Source: an uncultured Streptococcus sp. (GTDB lineage: Bacteria; Bacillota; Bacilli; Lactobacillales; Streptococcaceae). Taken from it: a stretch of 18,537 bases of DNA. The notes below the pieces were generated by a model. That model did not search any database and had not been told where the DNA came from. It saw only the letters and a list, made by a program, of their open reading frames with translations. The stretch covers positions 1 to 18,537 of the forward strand of contig CAJZGQ010000009.1 of the NCBI GenBank assembly GCA_916048115.1, read 5' to 3'. Position 1 is the first letter of the stretch; each line of letters begins with the position of its first letter. A program made the translations under genes and the position numbers. Below are positions 1-5,387 of this stretch, piece after piece.

Positions 1-71
1 GGGCATATTTCTTGAGGTACGTGTGGATTTTTGATAAACTAGTCAACAGTTTGAAGAAAGGAAACTTAATT

Positions 72-740
72 ATGAAAAAGTTTTTTGCTGAAGTAATCGG
101 CACATTTATGCTTGTCTTTATCGGGACTGGCGCAGTTGTTTTTGGAAATGGGACAGAAGGTCTTGGACATTTAGGAATTGCCTTGGCATTCGGTTTGTCC
201 ATTGTTGCAGCAGCTTACTCAATTGGAACTGTTTCTGGCGCCCACTTAAACCCAGCTGTTTCGATTGCCATGTTTGTGAACAAACGCTTGTCATCTAAAG
301 ACTTGATCAACTACATTGCAGCGCAAGTAGTGGGAGCGGTTCTCGCATCTGCAACAGTACTCTTCCTCTTGTCAAATTCAGGCATGTCAACAGCTAGTCT
401 TGGTGAAAATGCCCTAGCGAAGGGTGTGACTCCATTTGGTGGATTTTTATTTGAAGTAATTGCTTCCTTTATCTTTATTTTGGTCATTATAACAGTGACA
501 TCAGCTTCCAAAGGTAATGGCAAGATCGCTGGTCTTGTGATCGGTTTGAGCTTGACTTTGATTATTCTTGTTGGTTTGAACATTACAGGACTTTCTGTTA
601 ACCCAGCTCGTAGCTTGGCACCTGCCCTCTTTGTTGGTGGTGCAGCTCTTCAACAAATTTGGATCTTTATCTTGGCTCCAATTGTCGGTGGTGTTCTAGC
701 TGCAATCGTTGCAAAAAATCTCTTGGATACAGAAGAGTAA
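72..740 (+). CDS. Aquaporin / MIP-family membrane channel
   Basis: This encodes a 222-residue integral membrane channel of the major intrinsic protein family, expected to pass water and possibly small neutral solutes across the cytoplasmic membrane. Both half-helix signatures are visible: HLNPAVS (NPA at residues 60-62) and SVNPARS (NPA at 177-179, followed by the filter arginine R180). About six hydrophobic segments and the short C-terminal tail match AqpZ more than GlpF in overall layout. By alignment to AqpZ from memory, the selectivity filter reads F40, I165, L174 and R180, so the AqpZ histidine and threonine are replaced by aliphatic residues; substrate is therefore uncertain. The start at 72 follows an AAAGGA ribosome site near 57-62; an upstream in-frame ATG at 12 would add 20 polar residues without a ribosome site. 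It is monocistronic as seen, ending in the terminator at 741-771. Confidence 0.9.
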   Translation: MKKFFAEVIGTFMLVFIGTGAVVFGNGTEGLGHLGIALAFGLSIVAAAYSIGTVSGAHLNPAVSIAMFVNKRLSSKDLINYIAAQVVGAVLASATVLFLLSNSGMSTASLGENALAKGVTPFGGFLFEVIASFIFILVIITVTSASKGNGKIAGLVIGLSLTLIILVGLNITGLSVNPARSLAPALFVGGAALQQIWIFILAPIVGGVLAAIVAKNLLDTEE

Positions 741-771
741 AAAAAATTGGTTCCGAAGGAACCAATTTTTT
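741..771. terminator. Bidirectional intrinsic terminator between aquaporin and metallophosphoesterase genes
   Basis: A perfect 14-bp stem (AAAAAATTGGTTCC at 741-754 with its complement at 758-771) encloses a 3-nt GAA loop. It has a T run on the plus strand and an A run that becomes a T run on the minus strand. It begins right after the aquaporin stop and ends just before the stop of the convergent gene, so it can end both transcripts. Confidence 0.92.
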
Positions 772-772
772 T

Positions 773-1630
773 TTACAGTTCAAGGATCGTCATGGTTTGA
801 GAAAATTCATGAGCGAGCTGTTTTTTCTTGTATGCTTTAAATTCGGGGAGGTCTTTGATTCTGCGATAGCGTTTGTAGGGATCGTATCGTTTTGGAAAAT
901 CATATTCAGGAAAAGCATCGAAAAATTGTTTGCAAAGCTCCCATTCTCGGACATAGCCTAAAGGTCTGGCATGATAGGTGATATTGTCGATTTTCCTATC
1001 TGAAATTCTGTGGTGGCTGTGTCCAAATATGACATCTTTGACAGGGAATTGCCGAAAAAGCTCATGAAAGGCTTGGCTCCCTAGAAAAGCATTAAAGCGT
1101 TCAAAATAAGGGTGGCGCAGGAGAAACTGACTATGAGGAACAAAGTGCATGGCGATGATCAGGGGTTGGTCTACACGCATGAGCTCTTGTTCCAGTTCTT
1201 GCAACAGACGTTGGGTAATGGCTGGATCAGATCCCATTCGTTGGAGGCGTCTGTCAAACCAAAACAGATTCTTGGTTTGGAGATGTTTTTGGGGAGAAAT
1301 AGTAGGAACAAAGCTGTAGTCATACCAGCCCGAAAAGGCAAGAAGCGTATGATTGGAGAATGAGATTTTTTGAAATTCAAAAGGTCTCATGGCTTCTTCT
1401 GATAGGCCCAGCATATCATGATTTCCTAGGCTAAAGGTCACTGGAAGGTGACATTGAAGTTGGTCTAAAAATTCCTGTGACGTCTTTTCAAAGCCGTTGG
1501 CAATATCTCCTGCAATATGGAGATGTTGAATTTTTTTGTCCTTGAAAAGAGTGATCAGAGTCTCTAATTCTTCTTTGCCGAAGTTGTTTGAATCAATATG
1601 TAAATCGGACATAAAAGCTACTGTTGTCAT
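773..1630 (-). CDS. Calcineurin-like metallophosphoesterase
   Basis: A 285-residue soluble phosphoesterase of the calcineurin-like superfamily, which uses a two-metal centre. The expected ligand blocks appear in order: DLH (D9, H11), GD (D42), GNHD (N70, H71), a lone histidine block MHFVPH (H162), and GHSHH (203-207). The substrate cannot be told from the sequence; family members include nucleotide phosphodiesterases and protein or lipid phosphatases. The C-terminal 50 or so residues are basic and aromatic-rich (KRYDPYKRYRR near 248-258) and lie beyond the catalytic fold. The gene is convergent with the aquaporin gene and divergent from prfB, so it looks like a single-gene unit. There is no ribosome site before its ATG; instead an extended -10 box lies 6 nt upstream, suggesting a leaderless mRNA. 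Confidence 0.88.
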   Translation of the reverse strand: MTTVAFMSDLHIDSNNFGKEELETLITLFKDKKIQHLHIAGDIANGFEKTSQEFLDQLQCHLPVTFSLGNHDMLGLSEEAMRPFEFQKISFSNHTLLAFSGWYDYSFVPTISPQKHLQTKNLFWFDRRLQRMGSDPAITQRLLQELEQELMRVDQPLIIAMHFVPHSQFLLRHPYFERFNAFLGSQAFHELFRQFPVKDVIFGHSHHRISDRKIDNITYHARPLGYVREWELCKQFFDAFPEYDFPKRYDPYKRYRRIKDLPEFKAYKKKQLAHEFSQTMTILEL

Positions 1631-1636
1631 GCTACC

Positions 1637-1645
1637 AGTCTAGCA
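1637..1645 (-). promoter_or_regulatory. Extended -10 promoter of the metallophosphoesterase gene, abutting the start codon
   Basis: On the minus strand the sequence reads TATGC TAGACT, then GGTAGC, then ATG. The TATG extension plus a -10 hexamer (4 of 6 to consensus, with the key A2 and T6 kept) fits an extended -10 promoter. I see no good -35 at 16-18 bp. Six nucleotides separate the hexamer from the ATG, so transcription should start at or next to the initiation codon. Confidence 0.5.
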
Positions 1646-1706
1646 TAAGAGCATCTTTTTTTCTAACAATTAGGTTACAAATGAATAGAAAAAATGCTGA
1701 AAATCA

Positions 1707-1731
1707 GCTGGCTTGGCAGTTGTCAACCAGC
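1707..1731. repeat. Inverted repeat in the divergent prfB upstream region
   Basis: Arms GCTGG (1707-1711) and CCAGC (1727-1731) enclose inner arms TTGGCA (1713-1718) and TGTCAA (1721-1726), the latter pairing with one G-T. The result is an 11-bp imperfect dyad around a 2-nt centre. It lies outside both predicted transcripts and has no T run, so a protein-binding site is more likely than a terminator. The binding factor is unknown. Confidence 0.45.
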
Positions 1732-1734
1732 AGA

Positions 1735-1746
1735 TCCAATATTGGA
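1735..1746. repeat. 12-bp perfect palindrome upstream of the prfB promoter
   Basis: TCCAATATTGGA is a perfect palindrome ending four bases before the hexamer position that would be the prfB -35 (1750-1755). With the dyad at 1707-1731 it forms a pair of symmetrical elements 27-66 bp upstream of the -10. It could be an operator; no regulator can be named. Confidence 0.35.
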
Positions 1747-1749
1747 AGG

Positions 1750-1778
1750 TGGGCAAATAGTGAAGGTTATGATATAAT
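1750..1778 (+). promoter_or_regulatory. Promoter of the prfB-ftsE-ftsX operon
   Basis: A perfect -10 TATAAT (1773-1778) carries the TATGA extension (1768-1772), matching the TnTGn type common in streptococci. A weak -35, TGGGCA at 1750-1755, lies 17 bp upstream. The predicted start near 1785 leaves a leader of about 20 nt with the ribosome site GAAAGAGG (1793-1800) before the ATG at 1806. Confidence 0.8.
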
Positions 1779-1805
1779 AGACTAGATACATAGAAAGAGG
1801 TACTT

Positions 1806-2901
1806 ATGGACATTTCAGAAATTCGTCAAAAAATTGACGCAAATCGTGAAAAATTAGCTTCTTTCAGGGGGTCTCTTTGACTTAGAGGCATTGGAAGAAG
1901 AAATTGCCATTTTAGAAAATAAAATGACAGAACCTGATTTTTGGGATGATAACATTGCTGCGCAAAAGACATCTCAAGAATTAAATGAACTCAAGCAGAC
2001 CTATGAAAATTTCCATCAAATGGTGGATCTCTTTGATGAGTCAGAAATCTTACTGGACTTTTTGGCAGAAGATGATTCGGTCAAGGAAGAATTGATCGAG
2101 AAGTTGGAGGAGCTGGATAAACGTATGACCAGCTATGAGATGACCTTGCTATTGTCTGAACCCTATGACAATAATAATGCCATCTTAGAAATCCACCCAG
2201 GTTCAGGAGGAACAGAAGCTCAGGACTGGGGCGACATGCTTCTTCGGATGTATACTCGTTTTGGAAATGCTCACGGCTTTAAAGTTGAAGTCTTGGACTA
2301 TCAGGCTGGAGATGAGGCTGGAATCAAGTCTGTGACCCTATCCTTTGAAGGGCTACATGCATACGGTCTTCTGAAATCTGAAATGGGGGTACACCGTTTG
2401 GTTCGGATCTCTCCATTTGACTCCGCTAAACGTCGTCATACCTCCTTTACATCTGTTGAGGTCATGCCCGAATTAGACGATACCATTGAAGTCGAAGTTC
2501 GTGATGATGATATCAAGATGGACACCTTCCGCTCTGGTGGAGCTGGTGGACAAAACGTCAACAAGGTCTCTACAGGGGTTCGCTTGACCCACATTCCGAC
2601 AGGGATTGTAGTGGCATCCACCGTGGATCGGACCCAATACGGGAACCGTGATCGTGCGATGAAGATGTTGCAAGCTAAACTCTACCAATTAGAGCAAGAG
2701 AAAAAAGCAGCAGAAGTGGATTCTCTAAAAGGGGATAAAAAAGAAATCACCTGGGGAAGTCAAATCCGCTCCTATGTTTTTACCCCTTATACCATGGTTA
2801 AGGATCACCGGACCAACTACGAAGTAGCGCAGGTGGACAAGGTGATGGATGGAGATATCGATGGCTTTATCGATGCCTACCTTAAATGGCGTCTCCAATA
2901 A
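1806..2901 (+). CDS. prfB: Peptide chain release factor 2 (programmed +1 frameshift)
   Basis: Release factor 2 recognises UAA and UGA stop codons in the ribosomal A site and triggers peptide release. The gene is read in two frames: codons 1-24 from ATG 1806 run into an in-frame TGA at 1878-1880, and a +1 slip on CTT continues in the second frame at GAC (1879) to the stop at 2901. The joined product is 364 residues, the normal streptococcal length. In joined numbering the stop-codon recognition tripeptide SPF is at 202-204 and the catalytic GGQ at 247-249, inside [10 protein letters not shown]. The N-terminal third is the charged helical domain. Automatic callers may start it wrongly at the TTG at 1891. 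It is followed 44 bp later by ftsE, most likely in one transcript. Its level is expected to be set by the frameshift. Confidence 0.97.
1866..1880 (+). promoter_or_regulatory. prfB +1 ribosomal frameshift signal
   Basis: The site contains an internal Shine-Dalgarno-like AGGGGG (1866-1871), a short spacer, the slippery CTT T (1875-1878) and the in-frame UGA (1878-1880) followed by C. This is the classic RF2 autoregulation element: when RF2 is scarce the UGA is read slowly, the CUU-bound tRNA slips to UUU, and full RF2 is made. UGA followed by C is a poor termination context, which helps the slip. Confidence 0.97.
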
Positions 2902-2945
2902 CCTCGAGGGAATCAACCAGAAAAGAATGAAAGGAATTTCATTAC

Positions 2946-3638
2946 ATGTCAATGATTGAAATGAAAGATGTTGTCAAAAAGTATGACAACGGGACGACGG
3001 CCCTTCGCGGGGTCTCTGTCCAAATTGAACCAGGAGAATTTGCCTACATCGTAGGACCTTCTGGTGCAGGGAAGTCGACCTTTATTCGACTTTTATACCG
3101 TGAAGTCAAACACGATAAAGGAAGTTTGAAAGTAGCTGATTTTGATTTGGATAAAATCAAAAAACGCGATATTCCTATGTTGCGACGCAATGTAGGAGTG
3201 GTCTTCCAAGATTATAAATTGCTTCCAAAGAAAACCGTTTATGAAAATATTGCCTACGCTATGCAAGTTATCGGTGAGCGCCGTCGCAATATTAAAAAGC
3301 GTGTGATGGAAGTTTTGGATCTTGTCGGATTGAAACACAAGGTCCGCTCATTCCCGAATGAATTGTCAGGGGGAGAGCAACAACGGATTGCGATTGCTCG
3401 TGCGATCGTCAACAATCCGAAAGTCTTGATTGCGGATGAGCCAACGGGTAACTTGGACCCAGATAATTCATGGGAAATCATGAATCTTTTGGAGCGGATT
3501 AATCTACAAGGGACCACAGTGTTGATGGCGACCCACAATAGCCAGATTGTAAATACTTTACGTCACCGTGTCATCGCGATTGAAAATGGTCGTGTAGTGC
3601 GTGATGAAGCGGAAGGAGAGTACGGATACGATGATTAG
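2946..3638 (+). CDS. ftsE: Cell division ATP-binding protein FtsE
   Basis: A 230-residue ABC-type ATPase that works with FtsX at the division septum to control peptidoglycan hydrolysis. Visible motifs are Walker A GPSGAGKST (37-45), Q-loop Q88, signature LSGGEQQR (140-147), Walker B VLIADEP (160-166) and H-loop H197. The N-terminus IEMKDVVKKYDNGTTAL is typical of FtsE. The start at 2946 has the ribosome site GAAAGGAA just upstream; the second Met (codon 3) is a possible alternative. It overlaps ftsX by 8 bp, which points to translational coupling. Known for streptococci: FtsEX is important for growth and activates the hydrolase PcsB, which is not encoded here. Confidence 0.96.
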   Translation: MSMIEMKDVVKKYDNGTTALRGVSVQIEPGEFAYIVGPSGAGKSTFIRLLYREVKHDKGSLKVADFDLDKIKKRDIPMLRRNVGVVFQDYKLLPKKTVYENIAYAMQVIGERRRNIKKRVMEVLDLVGLKHKVRSFPNELSGGEQQRIAIARAIVNNPKVLIADEPTGNLDPDNSWEIMNLLERINLQGTTVLMATHNSQIVNTLRHRVIAIENGRVVRDEAEGEYGYDD

Positions 3639-4557
3639 AAGATTTTTCCGACACTTAATCGAATCGCTTAAAAGCTTGAAACGAAATGGTTGGATGACGA
3701 TTGCAGCGGTCAGCTCGGTTATGATTACCCTTAGCTTGGTTGCTATTTTCGCCTCAGTTATTGCCAATACCATTAAGCTTTCAGATGATATTCAAAACAG
3801 TGTGCGGGTTGTAGTATACATGCGCAAGGATATTCAAGATCAGAGCGAGCAGATTGAAAAAGACGGTCAAACCGTGACCAATGAAAACTACCATAAGGTC
3901 TACGATGCTCTGACAGCCATGAAACATGTTGACAAGGTTGATTTTTCTAGTAAGGAAGAACAGTATGATAAACTGATCAAAACGGCTGGGAACAACTGGA
4001 AGATTTTTGATGGAGATGCAAACCCCCTCTACGATGCCTATTATGTAGAGACGACAGCTCCAAAATATGTGAAGCAAGTCTCAGCAGATGCCAAAAAAAT
4101 TGAAGGGGTCTCTGAAGTGAAAGATGGTGGGGTCGATACCCAACGCTTGTTTGCACTTGGAACCTTCATCCGAAACTGGGGCTTGATCGGTGTAGCTTTA
4201 TTGATCTTCATCGCAGTCTTCTTGATTTCTAATACCATCCGGATTACCATCATTTCACGTAGTCGTGAGATTAAGATTATGCGACTGGTAGGAGCAAAAA
4301 ATGGCTATATTCGTGCACCATTCCTTTTAGAAGGGGCTTGGATCGGTCTCTTGGGAGCCTTGGTTCCTTCGGCTTTGGTCTTCTATGTTTATAATGTTGT
4401 CTATACATCAATGAACAATAACTTGTCAGATCAAAACTTGTATCTCTATAGTCCACATCTTTTGGTACCGATTATGGTGGGTGGTCTCTTTGGATTAGGA
4501 ATTTTGATCGGAGCGATCGGTTCTTCAATCTCCATGAGACGTTTTCTTAAGATATAA
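3631..4557 (+). CDS. ftsX: Cell division protein FtsX (permease-like subunit)
   Basis: A 308-residue membrane partner of FtsE. The short basic cytoplasmic N-terminus is followed by a first membrane helix (about 21-46), a large extracellular loop (about 47-182), and three further helices (about 183-205, 230-256 and 278-300). In pneumococcus the large loop contacts the peptidoglycan hydrolase PcsB; assigning that role here is by family. The chosen start at 3631 lies inside the ftsE end and follows GGAAGGAG (3611-3618) at about 12 nt; a GTG further upstream would duplicate ftsE coding sequence and has no ribosome site. Two stop codons in tandem (TAA TAA, 4555-4560) end the frame, and a terminator follows, so prfB-ftsE-ftsX is a complete operon. 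Confidence 0.96.
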   Translation: MIRRFFRHLIESLKSLKRNGWMTIAAVSSVMITLSLVAIFASVIANTIKLSDDIQNSVRVVVYMRKDIQDQSEQIEKDGQTVTNENYHKVYDALTAMKHVDKVDFSSKEEQYDKLIKTAGNNWKIFDGDANPLYDAYYVETTAPKYVKQVSADAKKIEGVSEVKDGGVDTQRLFALGTFIRNWGLIGVALLIFIAVFLISNTIRITIISRSREIKIMRLVGAKNGYIRAPFLLEGAWIGLLGALVPSALVFYVYNVVYTSMNNNLSDQNLYLYSPHLLVPIMVGGLFGLGILIGAIGSSISMRRFLKI

Positions 4558-4560
4558 TAA

Positions 4561-4587
4561 AAAAGCAAGTTCACACTTGCTTTTTTT
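4561..4587 (+). terminator. Intrinsic terminator after ftsX
   Basis: Stem AGCAAGT (4564-4570) with ACTTGCT (4575-4581) and loop TCAC, extended by A-T pairs (AAA 4561-4563 with T residues after 4581) and followed by seven T residues. The preceding A run would give a minus-strand T run, so it may also serve the convergent hydrolase gene, though about 40 bp beyond that gene's stop. Confidence 0.9.
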
Positions 4588-4627
4588 GTATCCTTTTATT
4601 AGGACAGGAAGGAGGATACATGATTCT

Positions 4628-5269
4628 TTAAGATTGTCTAAAGAAGGGATTGAACATCTTCTCGTGACCGATAGAAGTTTCAGGGCCATGGCCAGGATAG
4701 ACGGTATAGGAAGATGGAAGGGTAAAGAGCTCTTCCCTGATACTGCTAAGCAACTGTGCCGCGTTCCCTGTTGGAAGATCGGTCCGTCCAATGGTTTCGC
4801 GAAAAAGGGCATCACCGGATAGTACCAAGTGATCCTCGGGAAAGACGATGGAGACTCCTCCTGCAGAGTGGCCCGGTGTCTCTAGAACATAAAAGTGGAA
4901 ATCGGCTATTTCGTAATCGGAGCGAATTTCATAAAGGAAGTCGGCCTCCTGACATACAACATCTTCTAAATCCGCATGACGATCCAAACCAGATAAATTA
5001 TCGACAGGAGAAGACAACCAACTGGCTTCTGCCGAATGGACATAAACAGGTGGGAAATGATAGGTCTGACGGGCCTTTTCAAGACTCATAATGTGATCGT
5101 AGTGAGTATGGGTTAAAAGAATCGCTACAATTGGTTTTCCTACGTGATCAATTTGTTTTTGAATAGTCGCCCAGTCGCTACCTGGATCAACAAGAATGAG
5201 GGAGTGTTCATTTTCAAGGTAGTAGGTGTTTTCATAAGCTACAGGATTAACAGTACGATAGATTTTCAT
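4628..5269 (-). CDS. Metallo-beta-lactamase-fold hydrolase (glyoxalase II-like)
   Basis: A 213-residue enzyme of the metallo-beta-lactamase superfamily, related to short bacterial glyoxalase II-like proteins (YcbL type). The metal-binding motif HTHYDH gives H54, H56, D58 and H59; H134 lies in TPGHSAG, D153 in SGDALF, and H194 in YPGHGPET, completing a two-metal site. The block GDALFRETIGRTDLP is characteristic of this subgroup. It lacks the C-terminal glutathione-binding domain of true glyoxalase II, so the thioester substrate is not established. The start has a strong ribosome site, AAAGGAG, about 6 nt before ATG. It is divergent from dinG and convergent with ftsX, so it appears to be monocistronic. 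Confidence 0.9.
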   Translation of the reverse strand: MKIYRTVNPVAYENTYYLENEHSLILVDPGSDWATIQKQIDHVGKPIVAILLTHTHYDHIMSLEKARQTYHFPPVYVHSAEASWLSSPVDNLSGLDRHADLEDVVCQEADFLYEIRSDYEIADFHFYVLETPGHSAGGVSIVFPEDHLVLSGDALFRETIGRTDLPTGNAAQLLSSIREELFTLPSSYTVYPGHGPETSIGHEKMFNPFFRQS

Positions 5270-5288
5270 AAGGACTCCTTTCTAGAAT

Positions 5289-5297
5289 AGTGTATCA
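5289..5297 (-). promoter_or_regulatory. Extended -10 promoter of the metallo-beta-lactamase-fold gene
   Basis: Minus-strand TTTGA TACACT is an extended -10 box. A start about 5-7 nt downstream would give a leader of roughly 14 nt that contains AAAGGAG and reaches the ATG. The candidate -35 (CTGTTA, 5312-5317) is poor. TATTCT, overlapping downstream, is a weaker alternative. Confidence 0.5.
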
Positions 5298-5368
5298 AAT
5301 TGTAAGGAAAATAACAGGATTGAAGTCAGCATGAAAGGAGAAAAAAATCTGCAGAGCTTGCTCAAACG

Positions 5369-5377
5369 TGATATAAT
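5369..5377 (+). promoter_or_regulatory. Extended -10 promoter of the dinG-rodA operon, just before the start codon
   Basis: TGA precedes a perfect TATAAT (5372-5377); no -35 is evident at 16-18 bp. The ATG at 5388 is only 10 nt downstream, so a start at A5385 or G5383 would leave a 3-5 nt leader with no ribosome site. Confidence 0.6.
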
Positions 5378-5387
5378 TTTAAGTATT

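Noticed and set aside
12..40. TTGAGG (12-17) and GATAAA (33-38) as a promoter for the aquaporin gene
   Set aside because: The spacer is about 15 bp and neither hexamer is strong; the real promoter may lie outside the window.
1891..2901. prfB starting at the TTG at 1891
   Set aside because: The upstream frame, intact frameshift signal and full 364-residue length show that the real start is ATG 1806.
2902..2909. CCTCGAGG palindrome after the prfB stop
   Set aside because: Eight bases of symmetry with no T tract in a 44-bp intergenic gap are best explained by chance.
3254..3538. Minus-strand open frames within ftsE and ftsX (also 3781-4077)
   Set aside because: They lie fully opposite clearly coding, motif-bearing genes and have no recognisable product.
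5331..5387. In-frame ATG at 5331 as the dinG start
   Set aside because: The ribosome site is weak, the extra 19 residues are unlike the conserved N-terminus, and the best promoter lies downstream of it.
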